64,000 nt of DNA from Gnetum montanum (GCA_015680685.1 MNCI01025042.1:1188771-1252770); one strand, 5' to 3'; shown: positions 22,317 through 35,047, counted from the first letter of the stretch. Translations and numbers: made by a program. Notes: generated by a model from the sequence alone, not told the origin.

Positions 22317-24515
22317 ATGGTTACATCAACCACAGCTGTTGACACTGCCAACCTAGAAAACCCTTAGACCATGCAAGTCATGCTTCTAGTAGTCGAGACA
22401 CAAACTAGTCTGGTGTGACCACGCCGCTCCCTCAGGATTCAAAACAAAGAGCCTGAGGGACACGCCCAACACAGAGAACATTACAATTTCCTCTGTGCTA
22501 AACTAGCGGCAAACCTACCCTTGTATCCGCAAGAACTCGAAGAAAAATGGGAATACAAGTTCATATACTGTAACGGGAAGGAATATATTCCTTCACCTGA
22601 CACGATTGTGTCCCTGACAAACCAACAAAGGTGGATCCTAGATCAAATGTTGATGGTGAAGACATCGCCAAAACAATTAGAAAAGTTGTTTCGCAATGAA
22701 GCGCTTCATGACGGGCAAGATGATCTAGAATCCCACTCTGAGAGAGGCATTCATGTTAATTTCACCATGGCCCCTCCCTCCACGACATTGCGCATAAATA
22801 TGTTGTTCATGGTTACCACGCCTTTAACCTTATCCAATACTAATCGAGTCCTGCACTCGCCACGTCTACATTTTCTTTCCCCAACTATACTTCTGGATGA
22901 AGGTCCATCACAAGTCATTACCCAGCTAGTGTAACTGCCTAATCCATCCCATCGTACCCCTGCGCCTGTGCCACCACATGTGCACGTGATACCTACAACG
23001 TCAACTACAATCCTGATTCACACAATAGGGCCTGCCACCACAGCATGGTGGGCTCCCAACATGTCTCTTGTTACGCATCCTGCACAAATGCACCACCATC
23101 CCCACCATCAAGGCTAGGTCCCGCAAGTGCTAAACCTAGTTGCATGATCGTTGCCCGTGCCCCCGATTACACAAACAGCATGTCCAATGGTGCAGCCGAT
23201 GGTGGGTTCCCCATCTGCACCAACCACTGGATGGTGGATGCCACAAGCAACACTGCCTACAGGGACTATCCTGATAGCACCGACCATCGGCCAAGCTGTT
23301 GCCTCCGTTCTGCCACCCAGTGTGGCTCCTCCTGCTGTTCCACAAACGACCTCGTCGTCTACAGGTCTTGACCAAGCCTTCCAGGTCATCCAGACCCTTA
23401 CAGAAGAGGTCAAGAATCTCAAGACTATTGGTTCTAACACGGTACAGGTCATGGATTTCTACCATGACGATCCTATTAGCCTAGCAATCCCAGTCCTGTC
23501 ATTGCCACCTAGGATGCCCCTTCCCCATTTCACAAAATACAATGGGGAAGGTGATCCCAACACCCACCTCGTCACTTTTAGGTTAGAGTCCTTATTGCTA
23601 CAATAATGGCCGCATACTATAATCTGTGTCTTTGCTATGTCCTTAACAGGTAAAGCTTTGGACTGGTATCGAGCACTTCCACGCACTTCCATCTCAACCT
23701 TGGCAGAGCTGTTCACCCAGTTTGTGACTCATTTCAAATACAACCTGAAGCCAGAAGTCACACTGGATCAGCTCATGGGAGTTAAAAAAGACCCACTCGA
23801 GTCGGTCCAAAATTTTATACAGCACTAGAGCGCTACCTTGAATGAAATCCGCGAACCCATCGCAAAAGCCCATCTACTAGCAATCTTCAAGGGAGCGGTC
23901 AACAACTTCATCAAGTCTAAGCTGTATTACCTCACTCCCTATTTCCTCAACCAAGCCTTTGCTCAGACTAAGAGCATACAAGATGCGATGGAGGCTAGTA
24001 AAGATCCAGCGTATGTAGTCTATAAAAATGCCGACAACAAGGGTAAGGACAAAGGAAAAGCGGTGATAACTACAGTAGCGGCGATTGCTGAGGGGGCCAA
24101 CAAGAAAAAAAACAATAACAAGAAAACAACTATAGAGCCTGCCAAGCCAACAACTAGCTCAAATGGCCCCAATCAAGAAGCTCCTTCTGCCCCCGAAACA
24201 CCCCCACAACCAAGGCCAAAATTTAAGTGTAAGGACCGCTCAAATTATGCAACTCTACCTATGAATCCTTTAGAACTTCTGAAGCAATTACTAGGAACTG
24301 ATCACATCCAACACAAGGCAGTGTCCGAGGAGGCCTTAAAACATCACAGGTGCCATTGTGAGTTACTCAAGAACCCCTCCTTGGCCCAACCTAATGAACC
24401 TCCTGTTCCCAAGAACTTTAGGCTAGACCGATTCTACGACTATCATCAATTATGTGTTCATGATATGGATTATTGCTGGGCGTTGAAAGATGACATTCAA
24501 CACATGACCGATTAA
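22317..24515 (+). pseudogene. gag of E1
   Basis: ATG at 22317 (MVTSTTAVDTANLENP, then a stop). The Gag core is clear from 23430: QVMDFYHDDPISLAIPVLSL, then LPHFTKYNGEGDPNTHLV, KALDWYRALPRTSI and NEIREPIAKAHLLAIFKGAV, followed by Lys-rich and Pro-rich linkers. The C-terminal part has the Tat-type zinc-knuckle-like C/H stretch FYDYHQLCVHDMDYCWALKDD at about 24430. It would form the particle and bind RNA. Stops and frame changes between 22365 and 24515 break it. Neighbouring E2 and E3 copies align over the whole length. Confidence 0.8.
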
Positions 24516-26062
24516 GATGACCTGATCTTAGACAACAGTAGTCCTACTCACCCAGAAAACCAAGCCCTGCATGTGTACCAAGACCCGTTAAATGTAGATA
24601 ATGCAGGGTACACAATTAACATGGTAGGAGCAAAGGGCAATAATCAGGCGCAGCCGAAACAACCTTTCATGCTACGAACATGTCCTCGCTCTCCTTGAAC
24701 GATGGATTCAATAGCATCGACAAGTGGTGCTCCATGGCAACCTTTTATCCTTCGAGCCCCTTCTCAGATAAATTCTCGACAACTGCTGTCAGTAAAGCTA
24801 CGGCCTAGCTCATGCCCACGCCTAAGGCCCCCTTTGTTATCAGGGTGCCAATACCATCGACAGCCCCTCCTACACAAGGGCAAACCTCCAAGTCAAACTC
24901 CTGATCCTAATTTAACGAAAAAGAAGAAGGAGGTATGACAACTAGTATGGCCAAGGATCATCTTACGCTGGGGTTTCCCAAGCCTAAACCCCTCGCCTCT
25001 GTACCCTTGGCCCCATTTTCTAAATATGGCGAAGTCACACAAATGCAACCATCTACTCCTGGCAGAAAGAAGCATAGCCCTCGACCGAATGTCACTCCTC
25101 CCCAAGAAATTCGTCTCCTAGGGTGAATGGAAGAGGAAAAGGGTGACAAGCAGCCAGATCGAGGGCAGGATCTCTTCAACGCCTTTATGCAAGTCAAACA
25201 GGCTCTAAAACAAAAAAATACAACTTTTAGCCTTTATGACTTAGTCATGATGTCACAGAAACATATTGAGACTATGGTTCGCATGCTAATGTCCATACAT
25301 GTGGATGAAGGCTTGCCCATGGATGAAGAAGTGATTCATTCCATTATGCTTCCTCTCGCAGCTAAGAAACCAGGGCCTTCCTTGTTCACCTTTCGCGATG
25401 AATCCATTAAGGGAGACCTAGAAAAGGATCATGTGACAACGGCATCCATGTTCATCACTATTTGGGTTGGTCAACACCGAATTCAGAGGGTACATGTGGA
25501 TGATGGGACGGCCGCTAATGTCATCCCCTACCCCATAGTGGATAAGTTAGGTCTGATCGATCAGATCATTCCTACCACAACATCGTGTTTAAAGTCATTC
25601 AACGGGGCACAAGTGCAAGTCAAAGGCACTATGCACATCAACTTTGGGGTGGGAGAGCAGTTCCCCATAGACACAACCTTCATTATCGTCGAAGAGATGC
25701 CTAGCTTCAACTTGATCCTGCAGAGGTCTTGGTTGGCTCAACTGAGGGTGGTTTCATCACCTATACATTAGGAGATCCATCTGCCCTACGTAGGAGAAGA
25801 GGTGGTTATCCACGATGATGAAATAATACCTTATGCTATTAATAACATAGAAACGGAACAGGGGTCAGAAGTCGAAACGCCTGAAGATCAATCCCCTGTC
25901 CGAATACTCGAACAAGCCGAAACAGTGGCTAATGACAACCTAACTTGGGCCGAGCTACCATTCCTAGAGGAAGAGTATGATGTGAAGGAAAAGGGTGGTA
26001 AATCCCCTCGTCTTTACACGTCACCAAAAATAAAAGCTATCAGGAAACGATTACAGGGCTAG
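24516..26062 (+). pseudogene. Gag C-terminus and protease of E1
   Basis: After a linker, a frame open at 25127-25771 carries the retropepsin: RIQRVHVDDGTAANVIPYPI (catalytic Asp in VDDG) and later FNLILQRSWLAQLR, where the family normally has LGRSWL. It is interrupted by a stop at 25770 and resumes to 26062 (HDDEIIPYAINNIE, and a KIKAIRKRLQG end). It would process Gag and Pol. The frame ends at 26063, far from pol, which starts 5.6 kb downstream. Confidence 0.75.
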
Positions 26063-26154
26063 CCAGTAATCCTGGTCATCTGACTACCATACAGTTACGT
26101 GTGTTTGCTTTCATCATGCTATCCCATACTTGCTTTACAAACACCCATCTTGTT

Positions 26155-26720
26155 TTTACGCTTAGGCTTATTTTTATGCTTCCACCAGCTATGCATATTT
26201 TACGCTTAGGCTTATTTTTACGCTTCCACCAGCTGTTCTCATTTATACTTATGTTTTTACGCTCCTACTAGTTATCTTTGTTGCTCTTAACTTTATCTAA
26301 AATTAATCATGTATGCTTCCCACGGCCCGAAATGGCCTAAAACTATACAAGGCCCGGAATGGCCTAAAACTATCAAAGGGCCCGAAATGGCCTTAAACTA
26401 ATCACAACCTGCCAAGGCTTAAAATTGGTGACTTAGTGACATTTATGCTATCCTTTCACCACATACCCATGGCCCGAAATGGCCTAAAACTATACACGGC
26501 CTGAAATGGCCTAAAACTATACATGGCATGGAATGGCCTAAAACTACCCATGGCTTGCAATGGCCTTAAACTACCTATTTAAATCATAGTTTACGCTTGA
26601 ACTAGTCAAAGGCCTGAAATGGCCCAAGAATAATTGCCTTATTTATGCTTTACACTCGATTTATCCAGTAGCTTGCAATGACTTTAAACTAGTAACTTCA
26701 TTTACGCTATACGCCTAAAA
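26155..26720 (+). repeat. Minisatellite downstream of protease in E1
   Basis: First, 2-3 copies of a TTACGCTTAGGCTTATTTTT unit (26155-26275), then about ten diverged units with core GGCCCGAAATGGCCTAAAAC (26315-26690). The same core occurs at the same place in E2 (54530-54640) and, expanded, in E3 (41930-42420). Confidence 0.85.
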
Positions 26721-26896
26721 CTATTTGCCATTTCTCATAACATCAAAACTTACTAATTTACACTTTGCATAAAACAAGAACAGCAATACCAGAAGGACAT
26801 CAACTTAGACCAAATTTGCATTAAAATGTCAAAGAAAAAATATTGTCTTACTCATCATAAAAATAAAAAAAATGGACTATGGCCAATACAGCCACA

Positions 26897-29800
26897 TTAT
26901 GCATCTCCTTTATCCCCACTGTCACCCGTGTCCCTCAACTCAATCTCCACCTCGAGCAAATCGTCCTCATAGGGGCCACCTTTTTCAGGTAGCTTTTCTT
27001 CATGAAGGTGGCCCTCCCTGTCAGGCTCTTCTGTATGAAGTTGTTTGCCATGGCTTTGATCACCACCATTAAGCTCAGTCCCTTGCAAACCCCCTTCGCG
27101 AGGACCGTCATCCACATTACGCTCGTCTCATTGAGGAACCTCCTCAGGTCATTCCTGTAATTATACATAACACGTTTACTGACATCACGATAAAAAATAG
27201 GTATGAAAAAGGGCATAATAAAACAAACACTCACCTATGATGGTCCTGCATTAGTAGCAAACAGAATTTGTTCTAAGCTAATCCACATATGTTGCATAAT
27301 CTCATCCTCGGTAAGCTCAGACCAAACCCTATCTTCTGGATTAGCTCTGGCCTTCATCTTCCCTTTTTCCATAGGAGTCCAGCAAGGCGGTTTAGGGAAG
27401 AAGGAAGGGACGGTTGTCTCCCCTCCAGAAAGAGTCATTTCCCTTTCTGGAGAGGCGCTCACCGTCACTTGCTCCTGGAACTTTTCAAATGCACTCGAAG
27501 CACCAATAACGTCAAGGAATAGTCGAAGAGACTGAGCCTCGATGGCAGAGTCCCTGTACTATTGATGGTAGGTAGCATAGTCCCACTTATAGACATGTTT
27601 ATGATATTTTTGCATCTACCCCTATTCTTGCACACTTGTGCTATAGTCCTTCCAGTCTTGATTCTTTTGAGCTAGGAGGTCCATTTGCATCTAGTACTCG
27701 ACCAGTTCATGGCTAGTCTGGACGCTGTTTCGGATGACCATCCAATAACAGGCATAGTCTACAATAGTCATATGCTAGTCCTCGTTGCTCGTCCCCTGAG
27801 CTTGTAGGAATTCATTCCGAGACCTCAAGTCCCCCACTTCATCACCTAGAGCCGCTCTCTCTTTCTCCAACCTTTGCAATCTTTTCCAAAGATCCTCGTT
27901 TACACTCTAACATTCCCACAAGGAGCGAGTTGAGTGTACCACATATTTATGCATTTCATCATAAATGCTACGTGGCACGATGGTATCTTCCGAGGAGGGT
28001 TCGGTGGTGTCTAGATCAATAGGCTCCGACGGATCCCACCTGAGTTGAGCTTCTAATAACATAGCATGGCGATTAGACATAATTAGATAACACAATATCA
28101 CAATGGAACAACTTCTACGTAATGATCATGATGTACCCACTTTAGGATCGATTTCCTCCAAGCAACTGATCATGTCTTGGATGACCCCTTCCATAAAGAT
28201 GAATTTATCGGGTAATTTGCCCCAGGATCGAGTCGTCACCGTTGACATGTGCACGTCCTGGTCACCTATTATGCAGAACAAGTTCCATATGAAGACATAA
28301 TTGAAACATTACGATGACCAATATAAATTTTGGAAGCAATTGCCTAGAATCAAGTATGCTATAAAAGTTAGCCTAACAGAGTCACAAATCATTTACCTAT
28401 TCTTTTCTAGGCCGAAGGGACTTCGGCATCTTCCACTGCTTCCTTCTCGCGTGCAGGAACCTGCACACTGCTCGCTTGGTTGACTACTACAGCCTCTTCT
28501 TCCAAGGCCAGGGTCTCTTCCTCATGCCGCAAAACCATAGCCCCTATTTCAGGGGTTAAACTTTCTACAACCCTCTCCTTTGCCGTCACATAACGTTTTC
28601 AGTTAACACAAAATTCTACTCTAGTTTAGTAAATTACGACATAAAAGTGTCTATACGCAACATGGATGTAACCATTAGCACATTCCTTTGCTTACCCGTT
28701 GGAGGATTACTCCTTTGAAACTTGACCTGCATTTTCTGCCTTGCACTACTTGTTGCCTCGACAGACTCCTCAGTCAAATGAGGCTTCTTCCGAGGCACCG
28801 ATGAATCCACTATCTCAACTGCCAGGCGTTTCCCCCTTGATGCATCACCAATATAGGAAGGGAGTGCCCCACCCACGCTGTTTGGACTCCACATTCGAGG
28901 TGCCACCATGTCCCTAGTCATTACAAATAACAACTCCCCAATCCCTTCAGGAGGATCCTACGACCGAACAGTGCCGAAGATATGGGAAATCCATGGTTTA
29001 GAAATTTGGTCACGGTCCTACTACATCCAAACTCCATCTCATTGGACAACCAGAAACTCAGAAAAGTGCTGGAATTAAGGTATGAAAAAGGCAAAATGCA
29101 CATTGAAACGGGACTCAAGCTTCTTGCGAAGCTTGACCATTTCAACGCGCAGGCCTTTGGCAAAATAGCTGGCCCAATTGAATCGCGTCCCCTCCTCCAT
29201 GACCTCTCACATAATGCGAGCTTGTTCTATAGTGAGGAATCTCCCTTGGGAGAGTGTCTTGGGGAAGGCCCGGGCTCGAAAGAGGGGGTAAATGGTGTTG
29301 GTCACCGCCAACTCAATCCCATCAGCAGGAATCCCTTTGGCCTCCTTCTTAACCCCTAGCCACTCCTCTATCCCTTCCTGGCATTTGGCGCTCCTCTTCG
29401 ACTTTTCCTTTATAGGAAAGCCATCGGAGGGGACCCCAAAGAGATCAACGAATAGTTGACCATCGATGTCAAAGTTTACGCACACGTTACGCACGCGTAC
29501 GCAAAGACGCTCAGCTGCTTCACTGAAGGAGTTTACTAAGGTCAACCTTTTGCCCATGGTAACATCAGGTGTTATGACCAAGAACATGTCTATTAGTCCA
29601 GCCTCCTGAAGGTTATTGGTCAAAATAGCAGGGGCCGCTCTATGGCCGAGCCAACGTTGTACCTTCGTTATGTCACCATAGCGGAAAAAGATATTGCTGT
29701 TGCGACTGGAAGCCATGATCGTAATCTCCCGTGATTCCCTGACTGCACACATAAAACAATAGCTAAGCCGAGATTGCAAAAAAAATAAAATAAAATAAGA

Positions 29801-31320
29801 CAACTTCACACATCATCGCTAATTGATAACATTGGCACAATTCATCATCGTAACGAAGTTTACCAGGTCCGAATGGCAAAGGAAATGGAGGGATTTTCCT
29901 TCTCACGTCAGTAACAGTGAGGGGAGGATCCAAGGTCCATTCCTTATCCAGCCATCTGAGATTTTTACATCTAGCAAAGAAGTCGGCATAACGGGTCTGG
30001 TATTTTGGAATTTCAAATGCTAGTTGTTTTATGATAGCGGCCTGTACATTACTCATAGTAGTAAATTCACCAATAGCCCTTTCGGTCAATGACAAGGTAT
30101 CATTATTGCCTAGGAGACCACTTTCATTGATAAAGAATCTACATCACAGAAAATGACCAAATTCTTTACGCTCAACGTAAATTTAGATAGCAATTAGCAC
30201 GTTGACACACATCGAAATGACAAAAATTTAGATTCTTACCCGCCAGCGTAATACACAGTACCAGGTGGGTTCTAGAAATACGTTGTGAGGTGACGGGCCA
30301 CGAATAGAGTATTGTAGGAGTGATAGCAGTTGAATCTAGGCACCTCCCAGATCCAACTCAAATTCCTCAGACCTTTGGTGCTTTGTTCATGGTCTTGCAC
30401 CCGCGCAGTCTCAATCCTGCCGTCCATTAGGAACCCCAAGATGCCCTACGTTGAACCAACCAGTAGCGTCTCCAAAATAGCAGCAGCTACATCGCCTGGT
30501 AGATGCAACCAGACGATTACGCTGTAGTTACGAAGCAAAAACTATAGGAACCCTAGAACGCCTCTTCGGAACCATACCGCCTCCCCCTTTATACGAGCAT
30601 GAGGAGGAGGAACATTAGCCACGGGAACATGCATGTAGCATAGATTGCCCACGATGTCCAAAACGATTAGGACGGGCTTTAACATAATCCTATACAATGA
30701 AAACATGTTACCATTAGACAAAGCATTTGAACATAAACATTCATCATGCTATAATAGGGTTCACCTGATTCCCAGAAAATTACAGATTTCACTGTAAACG
30801 CATGGCCAGAATCACCCAAACCCTTGCAATAGCTCAAGGTCTGTCTTTGAAAACAGTGATGAAGGCAACATTGTGTATTATTCCAGCGTAACATGCAACT
30901 ATTACAGGAATAAAGAAAAGGAAAACAAAACCCTGATTACACTACCTAAAAAATATAATACCTAGGTCTTTCGATTATACACAATGTTTGTCCAGTATTA
31001 TCCAACATTACCTAAACCCTCGTAGCAATATGAGGTTCATCTCCAACAGCAAAGACAAAGGTAATACCGCAAACCACAATAGCTCAGCCCACATAAACAA
31101 ATATTAATGCTCAACGTAACATATACATTCAGGAAAAAAATAGACAACTATGATGCTGTAACAAATACGACAATAATGCAAAAGGGTGAATGACCACTTA
31201 CCGGTTAAGCAGAGTAGCTTCCCGTGCCTCGACTCTAGCCAACGAAGCCTGTTGCAGACTCTCTTGCACTTCGTCAATCCTGGCCAGTTTAGCGTTCTTT
31301 CTCTTGACCTTTGGTGCCAT
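26897..31320 (-). pseudogene. Antisense multi-exon gene in the E1 spacer
   Basis: A spliced gene opposite to E1's own strand. Exons by comparison with E2: 1, 31202-31320 (119 nt, MAPKVKRKNAKL, basic, possibly a nuclear signal); 2, 30240-30689 (450 nt, FCP1/HAD-like domain); 3, 29864-30138 (275 nt); 4, 28696-29743 (1048 nt, TIEQARIM..FNWASYF region resembling plant transposon-associated proteins); 5, about 28405-28575; 6, ends 28137; 7, 27235-28052 (818 nt, coiled coil, then TVPSFFPKPP); 8, 26897-27154, ending DTGDSGDKGDA. Donors are GTAAGT, GTAAGA, GTAAAC, GTAAGC, GTACAT and GTGAGT. E2's copy has the same exon lengths for 1-3. E1's copy has several stops, so it is now a pseudogene. The biological role is unknown; it is neither gag, pol nor a recognisable env. 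Confidence 0.75.
30240..30689 (-). pseudogene. FCP1/NIF-like HAD phosphatase domain, exon 2 of the E1 antisense gene
   Basis: 150 codons coinciding with one exon. Order of landmarks: KPVLIVLDIVGNLC (HAD motif I, first Asp kept, second acidic/Asn position replaced by Val), VWFRRGVLGFL (family: V-R-P-G-x-x-E-F-L), VIVWLHLPGD (family: I-W-(S/T)-S), KGLRNLSWIWEV (family: L-K-D-L-x-x-L-W) and YNTLFVARHLTTYF, then NPPGTVYYAG (family: N-T-L-L-(I/V)-D-D-S-P-x-K..NPP). FCP1-type enzymes remove phosphate from proteins. The DD pair is VAR here and the motif II Ser/Thr is lost, so the copy cannot be catalytic. Two stops occur in E1. Confidence 0.65.
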
Positions 31321-31625
31321 GGCTGCAATCAAATGAGTTTTCGTAAATCTCCTATTTACGCCTTGCTTCTACTCCTCTTCTGCTATAGTCAAAATCCAAA
31401 TTTGCAATATCTGTAACCTATCTTGAGTATGAACCATCGGTTTATCAACAAAATGCTTGAAACTAATTTTTCTTTCTGTCTGATCGATGTGGAACTTTCC
31501 CGAAATGCCGGTGTCAGTATGACATGAAACGCAAAGAACGGGGCATTAATTTCATTGATATCTTATCATCCAACCGATTAGCAGAAAAAATGTAACAACT
31601 TCCTTTTTTGATGTTTTTTTTACAG

Positions 31626-34600
31626 GGAGATTTGTAAATGGATGCAGCTTTATCCACACCATTAGCCTTAACAGGCCCATACGAGGAGACCATTAGACAG
31701 TTTAACTACAAGCTGATAGAAACAGAACCTACCCCTTGTGATGCAACCATAGCAACATCAGAAATATCCCTAGATTGGCCAAAACATTTGGCCCAAACTC
31801 TAGACTTAGAGGCTGGTGATGTAACTAAGGATTCTCTCAATGAGGTCCTTGTGGTTACGCATAAAGGCAAAAATAAAACTCTTAGAGTTAGCTCCCTTTT
31901 AGACCAACAGACACAGAGTGGCATAACGCAAGTGCTCCAAAACAAAGTTGTTGTATTTGCATGGTCATATGAAGACATGTCGGGATTAGACCCGAGATTA
32001 ATACAGCATAACATAATTTTAGACCCACGCATCAAAGCATTTAGACAGAAAGCACGAAAGATTAAGTCGAAAATCGCATTAGTAATGTGTAATGAAATCA
32101 CCAAGCTATATCAAGCTGGTTTCATTCACACGATTGATTACTCAGATTGGGTTTCCAACATCGTAGTTGTTTCTAAGAAAATAGGAGGTATACACATTTG
32201 CATAGACTTCTGGGACCTAAACAAAGCTATGATTAAAGAAAATTTCTTGTTACCAAGTATCGACCAACTGATCGACACAACAACTGATCACGTGCTTCTA
32301 TCCTTTATGGATGGTTTCTCAGGTTATAATCAAATTCGCATGAACCCGGAGCATCAATTGACCACAACATTCATGACACCCTGGGGGACCTTTTGTTACA
32401 CTATGATGCCTTTCAGGCTAAAAAAATGCTGGGGCAACGTATCAACAAGCCATGACATACATTTAGAGTGACTACTTTTTAGGGAGATTGAACGACTATG
32501 TAGATGACATAGTTGTCAAGTCTATAAAGTCTGAAGATCATTCAGAAGACCTGGAGTTAGTCCTTAAACAATTTCTTAAGCATGACTTGTGGCTTAACCC
32601 AAAGAACTGCGTATTCGGAGTCAAAATCGGACGCATGTTGGGGTTTGTGGTATCAGAGACTAGCATCCGAGTTGACATTGACAAAGTTAAATCCATTGTC
32701 GATTTAACACCACCTTAAAACCTCAAAGAACTACATGGGTTACAAGTCAGACTACAGTTCATCAGGTGGTTCATTTCAAAATTAACAGATAAATTACATC
32801 CCATGCAACACCTTCTTAAGAATGGTGTTAATTTCGAATGGACCGATGACTGGCAGCGTACATTTGATGATTTTAAAAAGGAGCTACAACATTTGCCAAC
32901 GGTTTTCTCAACACAAAGGGATCAACCTTTTTACATTTATCTAGCTAGCTCAGATGTGTCCATAGCTACGTTACTGTGCCAAAAAAGGAAAGATGGGTCA
33001 GAAGCCCCTATCTATTACCTCATTCATGCCCTATTTGCGTATGAGACAAGGTACAATGAAGTAGAGTGTAACTGTTTGGCATTAGTCTTCGCACATAAAA
33101 AATGTAGGCATTATCTTTTTCGTAGTCAGGTTAACATAATATGTAAAAGCAATGTTCTGCAAGCTATCTCAAACAACTTATATGAGAGTAGCAGGATAGC
33201 TCGTTGGAAGGCTATCACAGCCAAATTTGATTTACATTATGTCAGCAAATCGTCCACCAAAGGTCAGGCCATAGTTGACCAGCTAGCGACATTGCCCACT
33301 AAAGATCAAGCTACGATAGAGCCAGAATTCCTAGATGAGCATGTACATAGTTTAAGCCTTGTATTAACAATCCCCGAAGCGACGTTATACTTCGACAGAG
33401 CTTCCACTACTAGAGGCGGCAGTGCTGCCACTGTTATTACGCTTACCCCTGAAGATGTGCGTCGATTGGCTTACCGCCTAACCTTCCCTTGTACGAAAAA
33501 TATGGTAGAGTATGAGGGACTCCTCATAGGATTATTGGTAGCCAAAGAACTCAACGTTCAACACCTGGCAATCCGAGGCGATTCGATGCTAGTCATCAAT
33601 CAAATTACGGGGGTCTACGCCTGCAAAGCTGTACATCTACAGCCCTACTGTGATATGGCTAAAGCTCTCCTGAAATAATTTGTGACAGTCGATGCCCGGC
33701 ACATGCTGCATAATGAAAACATTGTGGCTGATGCACTGGTCACCCTGACATTGAACGTGCCACCACACTTGTTTGCCACTTGGCCCGCTTTGATGGTGGA
33801 ATGTACAAATCCTATCATCCAAGCAACATAGATTTCTTCATTAAATGCGAGAGGAATGCCAGAATGGTATGACAACATTAAGACTTACCTTCTGCATAGT
33901 AAACCACCACATGAGCTAATGCATGCACAAAAGGACGCAGTGTGTAAATGTGCTAGGCAATACGTAATCATTGGAGACAATATTCTCTATAGATTCTCCT
34001 TTGATGGGATATTGCTTACCTGCGTCGATAACGATCAAGCACGTCAAATAGTTAGCAAGGTCCATGAGGGGCTATGTGGAGGACACGTAGCCCTCTAAGA
34101 CATAGCTACTAAAATTAGACGCCTAGGGTACTATTGGCCATACACGGAAAGAGACTACCTTACTAAAGTTAAGACGTGTGATACGTGCCAGTGATACGCA
34201 AATCTAATACATGTGTTGCTAACTGAATTACACACTACTCAGATTACTTGGCCATTCCAATGATGGGGACTAGATATCATAGGTCCCATCGTGCCTAAAT
34301 CTTCCGTAGGACATAGCTTCATTATCATCACCACCAAGTATTTTACAAAGTGGGTTGAAGCTAGACAATATTGTAACTAGATTTGGGCTCCCTATGACTA
34401 TTGTGACTGAAAATGGGTCATAATTTACTAGCACAGAAACCAAATCTTTTTGCGATAACCTTAGTATCAAGCAATCTTTTTCTTCACCTTATTACCCGTA
34501 AGCAAATGGTCAAGCAGAAGCGATAAACAAGGTGATTATCAATCTACTTAAGAAGATGCTCAGTAATAACAAAAAATGATGGCATGAAAAAATCGTCTAC

Positions 34601-35047
34601 ATGCTATGGCCGTATCGTACAACGTGTAGAACAGCTATAGATAGGACGCCCTACAGCCTAGTCTATGGGTCCGAAGCAGTGCTACTCTTGGAATTATAGG
34701 TTCCCTCATTGAGGATGGTCCTATCCACAGTTATAAATGAGACTCAACACAATGAGTCTAGAATTGTGGATTTAGATTCAGTGGAGGAGAAATGCATCCA
34801 AACGCTTGACACCATCGAGAGATATCAGGATAAACAGAGACAGAAGCATTGGCACAACCTCCATTAATGACTGATTAAGAAAGGAAACTTAGTTCTTAAG
34901 GCCATCCGTGAACCAGTAGGCAAATTCTCTGCAAACTGGGAAGGCCCTTTCCTGGTCATCGGCGCATACGGCAATGGAGCATTTAAGTTAGCAAACATCG
35001 ATAGTAACGAGCACTCAAACCTAGTGAACCATCTATACTTGAAATGA
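31626..35047 (+). pseudogene. pol of E1: RT, RNase H, archaeal-type RNase H, integrase
   Basis: Starts at the ATG 31638 (MDAALSTPLALTGPYEET). RT: YEDMSGLDPRLIQHNIILDP, CIDFWDLNKA, SFMDGFSGYNQI, and the catalytic NDYVDDIVVKS at 32488; a frameshift lies near 32425. RNase H: FYIYLASSDVSIATLLCQ through YNEVECNCLALVF (32930-33250). Archaeal-type RNase H: LYFDRASTTRGGSAA, VEYEGLLIGL, IRGDSMLVINQI, with the D-E-D set visible (33380-33710), diagnostic of the Tat lineage. Integrase: H-E-G-x-C-G-x-H and CDTCQ zinc site (34060-34195) and WGLDIIGPI; a deletion of about 45 bp near 34365 removes sequence between the catalytic Asp residues. The C-terminus is NWEGPFLVIGAYGNGAFKL. It would copy RNA to DNA and integrate it; it is inactive now. 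Confidence 0.85.

Larger units (their letters stand above)
26063..31625 (+). other. Spacer/probable intron between protease and RT in E1
   Basis: No plus-strand coding sequence. Its 3' end is TTTTTTTTACAG (AG at 31624-31625), a strong splice acceptor exactly 12 nt before the pol ATG; E2 has TTTTGTAG exactly 12 nt before its pol ATG. Ogre elements are known to splice an intron between protease and RT. The matching donor is not certain. The spacer holds the minisatellite at 26155-26720 and the antisense gene. Confidence 0.6.

Noticed and set aside
26315-26690. Regularly spaced repeats that could be taken for a CRISPR array
   Set aside because: The units are diverged, of variable length, and lie inside a plant retrotransposon at the same place in three elements; this is a minisatellite.
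29207-29809. Antisense ORF considered as an envelope-like gene
   Set aside because: No signal peptide or membrane segment is convincing, and the gene begins with a basic exon followed by a HAD-like domain.
31626-35047. Possible endogenous pararetrovirus
   Set aside because: LTRs, polypurine tract, archaeal-type RNase H, integrase and 5-bp target duplications show a Ty3/gypsy LTR retrotransposon.
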